Source: Reyranella massiliensis 521
GTDB lineage: Bacteria > Pseudomonadota > Alphaproteobacteria > Reyranellales > Reyranellaceae
Direction of reading: 5' to 3'
Assembly: GCA_945862125.1 (NCBI GenBank)
Contig: CAMAYC010000030.1
Location: 1-44,808, forward strand
DNA length: 44,808 nucleotides
Made by a program: the position numbers and the translations under genes. A model generated the notes under the pieces. The model had not been told where the DNA came from, did not search any database, and saw only the letters and a program-made list of their open reading frames with translations. Below are positions 27,410 through 36,465 of this stretch, one piece after another (position 1 is the first letter of the stretch; every line of letters starts with the position of its first letter).

Positions 27410-30400
27410 TCAGCGCGGCGCCACCGTGACACTGCCCATGGCGCTGCGGGCATAGACGCGCGGAGCGTACATGTCGGAGACGTTCACCACCGGCAGCGCG
27501 AAGGTGCCCGGGGTGACGGCGCGGACGATGTAGGCAACATGGTAGGAGTTGCCGAAGCGGTTCTCGTTGTCCCACCAGGTCCGGTAGAGCCGATCGCCCA
27601 GATTGAAGGACGCGAAGAAGCGATCGTCACGGCCTTCGGCGATCCGGGGCACGGTGAGCTTGGACAGGAACGGGAAGGACTTCGCCGTCTCCTCGTTCAG
27701 CACCGATTCGATCTCGAAGCCGGCCGGCAGCAGGTCGAGCAGAGCCACCTCGTGATAGCCGCCCTCGAGGTTGCGTCCGCTCACCGACACGATCAGGCGG
27801 TCGTTCTGTCGGATCTGGGAGAGGTTCGCCGGTTCGCCTGTCAAGGTGAGGTGGCGCCGCGTGACGCTGAGGCCGTTGGCGCCGGCCGGCTGCGGATCGC
27901 GCGGCACGCCGCGGGCCGTCACCTGCATCCAGACCGCGCGATCGCCGTCGTTCCTGACGCGCAGGCCGCGCTCGATCCTGGCCTGGTCGGGATTGATCAC
28001 GACCGGGTCGCTGGCCGACTTGGCGCCGACGCCGTCGACCGAGTAGGCGAAGTCGCCGCCGCCGGCGAGCGCGCGTGCGGCCAGCACCAGCCACGCTTGC
28101 TCCTGCGTGGTCGTATCGTCGATCCGGGCGGTGAGGCGTTCGCGCACCGAGGCCACGACCTGGGTCACGCCCTCGCGGCCACCGGCTTCCGAAGCGAGCG
28201 CGAGCAGGGCGGCGCGGTTGCGCAGAGGCGAGCCGTAATAGTCGTTGGGATCGCGCTCGTCGATATGCTGGCGGGCGAGGCTGAAGGCCAGTCGGGCGCG
28301 TCCGGGTTCGCCGACCTGGTTCAGCGCTGCGGCGAGTTGGGCCCAGGCGAGACCGCCCTTGATCTCGGATCCCTTCGTGTCCTGGAAATAGCGGACCCGG
28401 CCGGGATCGGCGAGGCCGGCCTTGGCCAGCACGTACCATGCATAGGCCTGGGCATTGGGCGACAGGCGATCTGCCGTACGGTTGAGCCAGGTGAGGCCAC
28501 GCTGCAGCGATGCCGCCGGCACCGCCATCTGCTGGTCGCGGGCGCGCAGCAGGAAGTCGAGGGCATAGCTCTGAAGCCATTCGGCGGCGGCGTTGCCGAA
28601 CGGGCCCCACATGCCGAACGAGCCGTCGTAGAGCTGCATGTCGACGATGCGGTAGACCGCATCCTGGACGCGATCGCCGATGCGGGGATCGGCCGGCCCA
28701 TAACCGAGCAACGCGACGTCGTTGTAGTAGAGCAACGGCAGGGCCCGGCTGGTGGTCTGTTCGATGCAGCCGTAGGGATACTTGTCGAGCGCGCGCAGCA
28801 AGGCTGGCACGTCGATGCCCGGCGTGCGCGACAGCGCCACGCTCACCACCGCCGTGCCGGCTGCGAAAGGTGCCGTCGCATTGCGGTCGAGCGTCAGTTC
28901 GCGCGTGGGTTCGAGCTGGGAAACCGTGTCGATGGCGGTCGGCGTCTGGGCCGCCCGCACCTGAATATCCCATTCACGCTTGACCGCGAAGTTGCCCGGT
29001 CCCGCCACCGAAACCGTGACCTTGCCGAAGCCGGGATCGCCGGCCTTGAGGCTCCACGACAGTAGGTCGCGCTGGTTGGCCGCGAGTCGCCGCGTCTCGG
29101 CCACCGGCCGTTCGAGCGCCACGGCGCCGGTGGTTTCCATCGTCACGCGATAGTCGCCGGCCTGGCCTTCGACATTGTGCAGCGACAGCGCCACGCGGCC
29201 TGTGTCGCCCGGTGCCAGGAAGCGCGGCAGCACGACGTCGGCGGTGACGGCATCGCGCACGAACAGGCGATGCTCTGAGGAGCCGACGCGGCTCTTGCCA
29301 TACGCGACCGCCATCAGCCGGAGCTGGCCGATGAAGTCGGGGATATCGAGCGCGATCTTGGCCTCGCCCTTGTCGTCGAGCTTCACCGGCCCGCTGAACA
29401 GGGCAACGGTGCGGGTCGGCACGATGTCGAGGCCGCCGATGTCGCCCGAATCGCCGCCGGTCCGGATGCGGCCGAGATCGTCGGCGCGGCCGTCGAGCAG
29501 GCGGCCATAGTCGTCACGCATGGCGACGCCGAGCTGGCGCTTGCCGAAGTAGAAATCGGCGGGATTGGGCGTGCGGAACCGCGTGAGCTGCAGGATGCCT
29601 TCGTCGACCGCCGCCAGGGTGATGAAGGCTTCCTCGCCCTTGAGGTTGGTGACGCGTACCGGCACCTCGATGCGTTGGCGCGGCGTCACTTTCTCCGGTG
29701 CGCCGATCTGGACACCGAGTGTACGCAGCGCCGGATCGAGCGCGAGCCAGACGGCGCCGATGGCGCGCGTCGGTATACGGTCGGCGGGCGCCGACAACGG
29801 CCGCCACGCCGTCACCAGCGCATAGGCGCCGGCGCCCCATTCGGCCTTCATCGGCACGTCGATGGTGGTGCCGCCGGCGGGAACCTGGGCGGTGTAGGTC
29901 GTCACGATACGGTCGGTGGCGATGGCGATCAGCGCCTCGCCGGCGAACGGCGCTTCGATGCGCAACCGCGCGGTATCGCCGGGCGCATAGTTCTGCTTGT
30001 CGCTCGCCACGCGGAGCGTGTCGGGGGTCTCTTCGGCAGCGCCGCCTCCATACCAGCCGACATAGAATGTCGTGCTGCTCGATGTGTCCTTTTCCTTGTC
30101 GACGACCGTGAGACGATGAGCACCCCAGGTCAGGCGGCGTGCGAGGCGCACCGGCGCGTCGGCCTTGAGGGCGATCGTGTCGGCAATCAGCAAGCGCTCG
30201 TTGGGAATCGCCTGCCAGCGCCAGCGGCCATCGACCTGATACCACTGATAGGCATATTCAATCCGGTCGATGCGGTACTCGACATTCGGCCGGGCGATCT
30301 GCGTGCCCGCGGCGTCGACGGCCACGATATCGAATTCGGTGTCGATGCCCTCGCGGGAGTAGCGACCTTCGAACACCGGCCGGATCCCGAGATAGGCGTC

Positions 30401-32359
30401 GCGGCTGCGGATCGGCACGACCTTGTCGGTCTTGGTGGCGCGGCCGCCACCGGGTTCGAACACGCGCGCCGTAAGCTGTGCCTTGAGCGGCAGGACGGTG
30501 TCCTTCACCTGGTCGCCACCCCAGTCGAGGCGCGACTTGCCGGCGTCGTCGGTTTCCGGCGCCGTCAGCGTGATGAATGGCGGCTCGAACTTCTCGCGCT
30601 CGGCCTCCGGCCCGAACCGGTACTTGGCGAAGGCCGGGAAGGGCTGCTCGTCGACGGTGACGCGCATGTCGGCCTCGACCGAGAGGCCCGACGCCGGCGC
30701 GCCATAGAGGAAGTCGGCCGAAACGGCAAAGCCGTTGGCCTGGCCGAGGCGCAGGATCGGCTGGTCGGAGGTGAGTTCGACCTTGAGCTTCTCAGGGACG
30801 AAATCCTCGACCGAGAAATCGACGCGCCCCACCGGCGCGGCTCGTGGATCGATGTGGGCAGCGACCGACCAGCGTCCGCGGCGCGACGATTTCGGCAGCG
30901 CGATCGCCTGCTGCACGGCGCCTGCCGCCTGCAGCGCATGAGTGAAGCGGGTGAATTCGGTGCCGTCGGGGCGCTTCACGATCAGGGTCACGGGCATGTC
31001 GGCGAGCGCCGTGGCCCCTTGGTCGCGCAGCAGCGCCATGAGCTGGACGGTCTCGCCGGGCCGGTAGATGCCGCGCTCGGTATAGAGAAATGCATCGACC
31101 GGGCCTGGCTGCGCACGGCCGTCGATGCCGCGGTCCGAGAGATCGAACGCGGCCTTGCTGAGTTCGATCCGCGAGAATTCCTGCTTGGCGGCGTCCGAGG
31201 CCATGACGGCGGCGGGCTCCGCCGCACCGCGGCCCTTCATCAGGCCTGCCGCAAAGCTCGCGCGTCCGTCGGCCGCCGTGACGGCCTTGGCGATGGGCTC
31301 GTTGCCGCGCGACAGCAGCACGACTTCGAGGCCGGCCAGCGGCTGGGCGCTCTGCAGCGAGCGGGCGAAGACGTTGAGGCCGTCGTCGCCGCTGAAGGTG
31401 GTGAGCGCGATGTCGGTGTCGATCACCCAGAGGCCCGAAGCGCTGGAACTGGACTGATCCTCGTCATCGTCGTCGTTCTGTGACGGCGGGCGCGCAGAAT
31501 TCCAGGCCACGACGAAATAGGCGCCGGGTTTCCAGTCCTTGATCGTCTCGCGGATCGGGAAGGCGGTGACCACCGGCTGGTTGGGCACGTTGCGCACTTC
31601 CATGGTGCCGCGCCACAGCCGGACGCCGTTGGATCCGTTCAGCCACGAGCGCAGCGACCACGACTCGGTGATCGGCTCGGAGCCGGGGAAGGTGGCGTCG
31701 TAGCGGTCACCGGCGAAGCGCTCGATGGCACGTTCGTTGACGCGATAGACGGCGAAGCCGACCTTCGAAACGTTGATGGTGGTGACAGGGAGGCCGGCGG
31801 CGGAGCCGCGCGGCAGGATGAAGCCCTTGCCGGGCAGCGTGACGACGGCCGGGCGTGCGCCCATCGCGACTTCCACCGTTCGCTCGGCATCGAGCTTGGC
31901 GCCGTCGCGGCCGGGGAAACCCTGCAGCAGCTTGACCTTGTAGTCCTGGCCGTAGGTGAGGCCGCCGATGCACAGGCGGTCGTCGACCACGCGCAGTGCC
32001 GACTTCACCTCCGGCTCGATGCGGACGTAGTCGGCGTATTTCACGTCGCCGGTGGCCAGCGGCTTGTTGAAGGCGAGGCAAGCCTCGCCGTCGGCGCGCG
32101 AGCTGTCGATGCCGAGGCGGCGGTAGGCGAAGGGCTCGTTGGGGGCAGCGGCCGGCTGGACGATCGGTGTCGGTGCCGTGGAACCCGAAGCTGGGGCGGC
32201 GGGAGCAGCGGGCGTCGTCGCCGGCGCAGGCGTGACCGACGCGGTGCGGGGCGGCGAGGGGCGGTCGAGCTGTTCGCCCGGCGTTCCGATGAGATAGCCC
32301 GCGATGCCCGATCCCAGCATCAGAGCCACGACCAAGGCAGTCAGCGTCGACTTGTTCAT
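27410..32359 (-). CDS. Bacterial alpha-2-macroglobulin (YfhM-like), thioester type
   Basis: This is a 1649-residue envelope protein thought to trap foreign proteases, with PBP1C repairing the wall. The thioester motif YPYGCIEQTTSR is intact, with C1198. MG-type beta domains come before it (for example YTERGIYRPGETVQLMALLRD near residue 470), and a thioester helical domain plus receptor-like C-terminal domain after it. The N-terminus has a hydrophobic segment (about 7-25) but no lipobox cysteine, unlike E. coli YfhM, which is a lipoprotein. It is therefore probably anchored by an uncleaved helix or released. An acidic linker (NDDDDEDQSSSS) is notable. ATG 32359 follows a GGGGG ribosome-binding site. 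The longer upstream frame is not family-like. Confidence 0.94.
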   Translation of the reverse strand: MNKSTLTALVVALMLGSGIAGYLIGTPGEQLDRPSPPRTASVTPAPATTPAAPAAPASGSTAPTPIVQPAAAPNEPFAYRRLGIDSSRADGEACLAFNKPLATGDVKYADYVRIEPEVKSALRVVDDRLCIGGLTYGQDYKVKLLQGFPGRDGAKLDAERTVEVAMGARPAVVTLPGKGFILPRGSAAGLPVTTINVSKVGFAVYRVNERAIERFAGDRYDATFPGSEPITESWSLRSWLNGSNGVRLWRGTMEVRNVPNQPVVTAFPIRETIKDWKPGAYFVVAWNSARPPSQNDDDDEDQSSSSASGLWVIDTDIALTTFSGDDGLNVFARSLQSAQPLAGLEVVLLSRGNEPIAKAVTAADGRASFAAGLMKGRGAAEPAAVMASDAAKQEFSRIELSKAAFDLSDRGIDGRAQPGPVDAFLYTERGIYRPGETVQLMALLRDQGATALADMPVTLIVKRPDGTEFTRFTHALQAAGAVQQAIALPKSSRRGRWSVAAHIDPRAAPVGRVDFSVEDFVPEKLKVELTSDQPILRLGQANGFAVSADFLYGAPASGLSVEADMRVTVDEQPFPAFAKYRFGPEAEREKFEPPFITLTAPETDDAGKSRLDWGGDQVKDTVLPLKAQLTARVFEPGGGRATKTDKVVPIRSRDAYLGIRPVFEGRYSREGIDTEFDIVAVDAAGTQIARPNVEYRIDRIEYAYQWYQVDGRWRWQAIPNERLLIADTIALKADAPVRLARRLTWGAHRLTVVDKEKDTSSSTTFYVGWYGGGAAEETPDTLRVASDKQNYAPGDTARLRIEAPFAGEALIAIATDRIVTTYTAQVPAGGTTIDVPMKAEWGAGAYALVTAWRPLSAPADRIPTRAIGAVWLALDPALRTLGVQIGAPEKVTPRQRIEVPVRVTNLKGEEAFITLAAVDEGILQLTRFRTPNPADFYFGKRQLGVAMRDDYGRLLDGRADDLGRIRTGGDSGDIGGLDIVPTRTVALFSGPVKLDDKGEAKIALDIPDFIGQLRLMAVAYGKSRVGSSEHRLFVRDAVTADVVLPRFLAPGDTGRVALSLHNVEGQAGDYRVTMETTGAVALERPVAETRRLAANQRDLLSWSLKAGDPGFGKVTVSVAGPGNFAVKREWDIQVRAAQTPTAIDTVSQLEPTRELTLDRNATAPFAAGTAVVSVALSRTPGIDVPALLRALDKYPYGCIEQTTSRALPLLYYNDVALLGYGPADPRIGDRVQDAVYRIVDMQLYDGSFGMWGPFGNAAAEWLQSYALDFLLRARDQQMAVPAASLQRGLTWLNRTADRLSPNAQAYAWYVLAKAGLADPGRVRYFQDTKGSEIKGGLAWAQLAAALNQVGEPGRARLAFSLARQHIDERDPNDYYGSPLRNRAALLALASEAGGREGVTQVVASVRERLTARIDDTTTQEQAWLVLAARALAGGGDFAYSVDGVGAKSASDPVVINPDQARIERGLRVRNDGDRAVWMQVTARGVPRDPQPAGANGLSVTRRHLTLTGEPANLSQIRQNDRLIVSVSGRNLEGGYHEVALLDLLPAGFEIESVLNEETAKSFPFLSKLTVPRIAEGRDDRFFASFNLGDRLYRTWWDNENRFGNSYHVAYIVRAVTPGTFALPVVNVSDMYAPRVYARSAMGSVTVAPR

Positions 32360-32519
32360 CACAACCCCCACAGCAAGCGGACGCAGTCTATGGCGCCGAT
32401 TGTGAAGACACTGTGGAGACTGGCGTGGGTGTTGTGAATGTTTCCGAGCTGTGGCGCGACCGACACGCTGTGGATAGGCCCGGCTTGAGCGGCTCCGCAT
32501 TGCCCTCTAAGCGCAAGCG

Positions 32520-32951
32520 ATGGTGTTGCATCTCATCAAGCTCGCGGTCGGCGTGGACGACCTGGCCCATATGAAAGTGGTCCAGGCGGCGCGGCGCAAG
32601 CAGCGTCGGCAAAGCCCGCGCTCTCCCCACTGGGTCTACACCCGCAATACACCCAAGCGTTCCGAGGAACTGCTCGCGGGCGGTTCGCTCTATTGGGTGG
32701 TCCGCGGCGTCATCCGCTGCCGTCAGGAGCTGGTCGGCTTCGAGCAGGATTTCGACAAGGAGGAGGCCCGGAAATACTGCCGAATCAAGGTCCGGCGGAC
32801 CCTGGTGCCGACCGCGCCCCAGGCCTGCAAGGCTTTCCAGGGCTGGCGCTATCTCGATCCGGGCAGCGCACCGCCTGACCTGTCGCATGGCGATACCGCC
32901 GACATGCCGGCGGAAATGGCAGCCGAACTGAAGCGACTTGGTCTGCTTTAG
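32520..32951 (+). CDS. DUF1489 family protein
   Basis: This 143-residue soluble protein belongs to a family largely confined to alphaproteobacteria. Conserved stretches are LHLIKLAVGVDDLAHM at the start, YTRNTPKRSEELLAGGSLYWVVRGVIRCRQ in the middle (about 40-69), and PRQ-like RRTLVPTAPQACKAFQGWRYL near the end. The function is unknown. It is rightward while both neighbours run leftward; the 160-base gap to the alpha-2-macroglobulin gene holds both starts and nothing else I can identify. It ends 12 bases from the convergent MotB-like gene. Confidence 0.87.
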   Translation: MVLHLIKLAVGVDDLAHMKVVQAARRKQRRQSPRSPHWVYTRNTPKRSEELLAGGSLYWVVRGVIRCRQELVGFEQDFDKEEARKYCRIKVRRTLVPTAPQACKAFQGWRYLDPGSAPPDLSHGDTADMPAEMAAELKRLGLL

Positions 32952-32963
32952 CGACCCCCGGCT

Positions 32964-34163
32964 CTAACGGCTGGTGAGTTTCAGCTCGATGCGCCGGTTG
33001 CGCGCGGAGTCGATGGTCGACAGCGGCTGGTATTGGCCGTAACCGGCGGCCACCAGGCGATCGTTCGGGATACCTTCCTTGTGCAGGAATTTCACGACCG
33101 CGATGGCCCGGGCGGCCGACAGTTCCCAGTTTGAGGGAAAAATCGCGTTGCTGATCGGGGTGCTGTCGGTGTGCCCGTCGACCTGCAGCACCCAGTTGAT
33201 GTTCTTCGGGATACGCGAAGAGATTTCGACCAGCCGCTGAGCGACGCTGGCGAGCTGCTTCTCGCCGCCGGGCTGGAGGACCGCCGATCCCGAGGGGAAC
33301 AGCACTTCCGACTGGAAGACGAAGCGGTCGCCCACGATCTGGACGTCGCGCTGGCCGGCCAGCGCCTCGCGCAGCTTGCCGAAGAATTCGGAACGATACC
33401 GCGCCAGTTCCTCGACCCTGGAGGCAAGCGCCCGGTTGAGCTTCTGGCCAAGATCGACGATCTGGACCTGCTGCTCCTTGGCCTTGGTGTCGGCAGCGTC
33501 GAGAGCGACATTCAGGCGGGCGAGTTCGTCCTTGAGCCCGGCAAGCTCGGCGGTGAGCCGGACGACGGCGGCCTTCTGCTCGGCCGAGAGTTTCTGCTCC
33601 TCGGTGAGATCGGCAAAGAACTTGCCCTTCTCGTCGTTGGCTGCGGCAAGCGAGGCCCCCAGCCGCGTGAGCTCCAGTCGCTGGCGCTCGATCTCCTTCT
33701 CCAGGTCGGCGCTCTTGGCTTCGGCGTCGCTCGCGGTTTGCTTCAAGGCGCCGGCGAGCCGCTCGTGTTCGGCGAGCATGGACGTCAGGCGTTCGGTGAG
33801 CTGGTCGCGCTCGACCTTGAGCCCGTCGGTTGTCCGGCGTTCGGTGGCGAGGTCGGCACTCAGGCGATCGCGCTCGGCGGTCGACTGGCGAAGTTGCAGG
33901 GTGAGCTTCTCGATATCCTGCTGAAGGCCCTGGCTGGCCGTCTTCTCGATCGACAACTGGCTGGCGAGGTCGCCGATCTGCTTGTTGAGGGAGGTGATGG
34001 AGCTGTCGCGGTTGTTCAGGGCATCCGACAGCGTGAACTGCGCGACGCTGAACAGCGTCAGCAGGAAGATGAGCACCATCAGCAGTGTCGTGAGCGCGTC
34101 GACGTAGCCCGGCCACGTATAGTCGGCGGCCCCGGCGCGGCGGCGAGACGAGGCGCCCGCCAT
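32964..34163 (-). CDS. MotB-like stator protein with long coiled coil and OmpA domain
   Basis: This 399-residue protein has a short basic N-terminus and one transmembrane helix (about 20-44, YVDALTTLLMVLIFLLTLF). D22 sits where MotB has its proton-carrying aspartate. A periplasmic coiled coil covers about 45-265. The C-terminal OmpA-like domain contains VDGHTDSTPISN and SNWELSAARA, the peptidoglycan-binding motif in its MotB form. It should anchor an ion-driven motor to the wall. The coiled coil is far longer than in flagellar MotB. It starts 6 bases after the MotA-like gene, clearly the same operon. No flagellar genes are near. Function unknown. Confidence 0.88.
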   Translation of the reverse strand: MAGASSRRRAGAADYTWPGYVDALTTLLMVLIFLLTLFSVAQFTLSDALNNRDSSITSLNKQIGDLASQLSIEKTASQGLQQDIEKLTLQLRQSTAERDRLSADLATERRTTDGLKVERDQLTERLTSMLAEHERLAGALKQTASDAEAKSADLEKEIERQRLELTRLGASLAAANDEKGKFFADLTEEQKLSAEQKAAVVRLTAELAGLKDELARLNVALDAADTKAKEQQVQIVDLGQKLNRALASRVEELARYRSEFFGKLREALAGQRDVQIVGDRFVFQSEVLFPSGSAVLQPGGEKQLASVAQRLVEISSRIPKNINWVLQVDGHTDSTPISNAIFPSNWELSAARAIAVVKFLHKEGIPNDRLVAAGYGQYQPLSTIDSARNRRIELKLTSR

Positions 34164-34169
34164 AACCGG

Positions 34170-35315
34170 CTAGCCTTCGCTCGGAGGAAGGCTGTGACCG
34201 CGGGTCGAGGCGATGGTGCGGGCAAGCAGACGGAACTCACCGCGCAGTTCGTCGGCCAGGGCGGTGCGGCTGCGCACGCTTTCCTCGACGAGGCGGGCAA
34301 GGTTCGCCTCGATGTTGCGCTGATGGGCCTGCAGCGCTTCGCGGTCGCCCTCGGGCTGCCGCTCGGACAGCCGATTGACCGTGCCGCGCAGTTCGATGGA
34401 ATGCTCGGCCAGGCGGGCGAGCAGGGTCTGCTGGGCGCGCATGGTCTCGGCCAGGGCGGCCAGACGCTCGACCAGCGTGGCACTGGCGTTGGCCGTCGCC
34501 TCGCGGCTCTCCTCGCTGCGCCGAAGCGTGCGGGTGAGGTCATCAAGGCCGTCCGCCGTGCGTTCGAGAAGGGCCTCGACGTAGGCCGACACGCCTTGCT
34601 CGCCCTCGATATTGCCGCTGGAAAGATGAGTGGCGCCAGCCAGCCATTCCTCTAGCTCGATATGGAAGCGGCCCTGCGCCTGGCTCGCCTGCAGTTCGAG
34701 GAATCCCAGGACCAGCGAGCCGGAGAGGCCGAACAGGGAGGCGCCGAAGGCCGTCGCCATGCCTTTGAGGGGGCCGTCGATGCTGGCCTTGAGTTTGGCG
34801 AACATCTGCACGGCGTCGCCGCCGGTCACCTGCAGGCCGTTGATGGCGTCGGCAACCGCGCCGATTGTTTCCAGCAGGCCCCAGAAGGTGCCCAGCAGGC
34901 CGAGAAAGATCAGCAATCCGATCAGGTAGCGGGTGAGTTCGCGCCGCTCGTCGAGGCGGGTGGCGATGCCGTCCAGCAGGGCACGCGTCGCGGTCGGCGA
35001 GAGCCGGAAATTGTCCTGCCGTTCGCCCAGCATGGCGGCCATCGGCGCCAGAAGATTGATCGAATGCGTCTCGAGCAGCGGCGCGCCGTGTTCGCGGTGC
35101 TGGAAGCGCCGCAGCCAGCGAACCTCGGGCCAAAGCGAGATGACCTGCCGCATGACGAAGAAGATGCCGATGACGAGCACAGCTACGATGACGCCGTTCA
35201 GGATCGGCGTGTTCAGGAAAACGCGCAGCAGGTCCTCGTGCAGGAGGTAGGCGAGCCCCGCCACGGCTGCCAGGAACAGCAGCATGCGGATCAGGTAGGG
35301 GAGGGGATTGCTCAT
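34170..35315 (-). CDS. MotA/TolQ/ExbB-family proton channel with long C-terminal tail
   Basis: This 381-residue inner-membrane protein has two N-terminal helices (about 8-25 and 38-56) and a cytoplasmic segment. The core channel helices are LLIFLGLLGTFWGLLETIGAV (about 142-162) and ATAFGASLFGLSGSLVLGFLEL (about 185-206). GLLGTFWGL is the MotA/TolQ/ExbB hallmark. The last 150 or so residues form a charged, probably coiled-coil cytoplasmic tail, unlike TolQ or ExbB. The topology is closest to MotA and to Zorya ZorA, but no ZorC, ZorD or ZorE gene is nearby. It forms the motor with the MotB-like protein encoded next. Confidence 0.88.
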   Translation of the reverse strand: MSNPLPYLIRMLLFLAAVAGLAYLLHEDLLRVFLNTPILNGVIVAVLVIGIFFVMRQVISLWPEVRWLRRFQHREHGAPLLETHSINLLAPMAAMLGERQDNFRLSPTATRALLDGIATRLDERRELTRYLIGLLIFLGLLGTFWGLLETIGAVADAINGLQVTGGDAVQMFAKLKASIDGPLKGMATAFGASLFGLSGSLVLGFLELQASQAQGRFHIELEEWLAGATHLSSGNIEGEQGVSAYVEALLERTADGLDDLTRTLRRSEESREATANASATLVERLAALAETMRAQQTLLARLAEHSIELRGTVNRLSERQPEGDREALQAHQRNIEANLARLVEESVRSRTALADELRGEFRLLARTIASTRGHSLPPSEG

Positions 35316-35351
35316 GTGCTCAGCTGTGGCCGCGGTGCGGCTGAAGGTCGA

Positions 35352-36347
35352 TCACGAGTTGGGCACCAGTATGTCGACCCGGTCGCTGCTGCCGCCCCTG
35401 CTGTCGCCGCCGAAGGCTCCAACCTCGATGCGCGCCTTCACGCCCTTGTCGATCAGATAGCTGCGGACGACCAGCGCTCGGGCGAGCGAGATCTTGCGGC
35501 TGTCCGGATCGGCACCGCCGGCGTAGGCGCGGATCTCGATCTGGCGCAGGCTGCGATCGCCGAGGTTCTTGGCCAGGCGATCGAGATCGGTCTTTGCTGA
35601 GTCGTTGAGTTCGGCCGACTGGCCGGCAAAGGCGATGGTCGCGGCCACCGGGCCCCTGGGAGGCTGAACCACCGGCTCGGGTGGCAGAGGGGGGGCGACG
35701 GCTGCAGTGGCGCGTGCCGGCGGCGCTGGTGCAGGCGCTGCGGCCGGCGGCGGGGGCGTTGCCGCCACGGGGGCCGCAACAGGTGCCGGGGTGGCCGCCG
35801 GTGGCGGTGGCGTGCGCACCGGCATGGGGGTCGGCGCGGGTGTCGGTGTTGGCGTCGGCTCGGGGCGGGCTGCCACGGGCGGCGCGACAGGCGGAGAGGG
35901 CGGGACGTACGTCGGGACCGGCGTGTAGCTCTCGCGCCGTGACGGTGAGTTGCCCAGTTCCGGAATGGCCACTACCCGGCTCTCGATCGGACCGGGCGGC
36001 GGGGCCGGCAGATAGGCGCCGGGGTTGTAGGCGTAATTGGGTGCCGGCACGCCGGCCGCGACCGAGCCGGCGGCGACGACGCCGGCGGAAACCGGATAGC
36101 TCGCGCCGACGTTGCCGCCGGGCTGCCAGGGATTGAAAGCCGGCCCGCCGGCCGTTGGGCCCACCGTGTCGACGATCGGATAGGCCGCCTGCGAGCCATA
36201 TTGCGGCACCGGCCCACCGGGCAGGCCAATGCCGGAGTAGGGGTTGAAGGCGGTCACGTTCGGTGCCTGGGCGGAGGCGACCGATGCAGCGCCGAGGCTC
36301 AAAACCGCAAGAGCGAGACTGCGCACGGCGACCGAAGACGTTGGCAT
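35352..36347 (-). CDS. Proline-rich secreted protein with divergent OmpA-like C-terminus
   Basis: This 331-residue protein has a signal peptide (residues 1-24, ending SASAQ). A Gly/Tyr/Pro-rich region follows, then a very proline/alanine-rich stretch (about 130-235, with PTPTPTPAPTP repeats) that could span the periplasm or wall. The C-terminal OmpA-like domain (about 240-331) contains IEIRAYAGGADPDSRKISLARALVVRSYL. The arginine of SLARA is kept, but the usual GHTD aspartate is replaced (AYAGG), so peptidoglycan binding is uncertain. It precedes the MotA-like gene by 36 bases in the same direction and probably forms a three-gene unit with the motor pair. The start is ATG 36347 with GAAGGG upstream. 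Confidence 0.82.
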   Translation of the reverse strand: MPTSSVAVRSLALAVLSLGAASVASAQAPNVTAFNPYSGIGLPGGPVPQYGSQAAYPIVDTVGPTAGGPAFNPWQPGGNVGASYPVSAGVVAAGSVAAGVPAPNYAYNPGAYLPAPPPGPIESRVVAIPELGNSPSRRESYTPVPTYVPPSPPVAPPVAARPEPTPTPTPAPTPMPVRTPPPPAATPAPVAAPVAATPPPPAAAPAPAPPARATAAVAPPLPPEPVVQPPRGPVAATIAFAGQSAELNDSAKTDLDRLAKNLGDRSLRQIEIRAYAGGADPDSRKISLARALVVRSYLIDKGVKARIEVGAFGGDSRGGSSDRVDILVPNS

Positions 36348-36392
36348 AACCGATTGCCCTTCAAAGGTTTTGGCGAGTCGAGACTGTCGCGG

Positions 36393-36421
36393 AGGATAGC
36401 CAATGGAGGCGTCTTGCTCAA
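36393..36421 (-). promoter_or_regulatory. Predicted promoter of the OmpA-like/motor operon
   Basis: On the minus strand TTGAGC (36421-36416) and TATCCT (36398-36393) are 17 bases apart, each matching 4 of 6 consensus bases. Transcription would start near 36386, giving a leader of about 40 bases before the ATG at 36347. This sets the three-gene motor cassette apart from the upstream phosphatase gene. Confidence 0.42.
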
Positions 36422-36465
36422 CCTGCACTCCGGGGGACACAACGCCGCCGGTTGATGGAATCCGC

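Noticed and set aside
32964..36347. A Zorya anti-phage system
   Set aside because: The MotA/MotB-like pair recalls ZorA/ZorB, but no ZorC, ZorD or ZorE homologue is adjacent; the neighbours are an OmpA-like gene, an IMPase gene and a DUF1489 gene.
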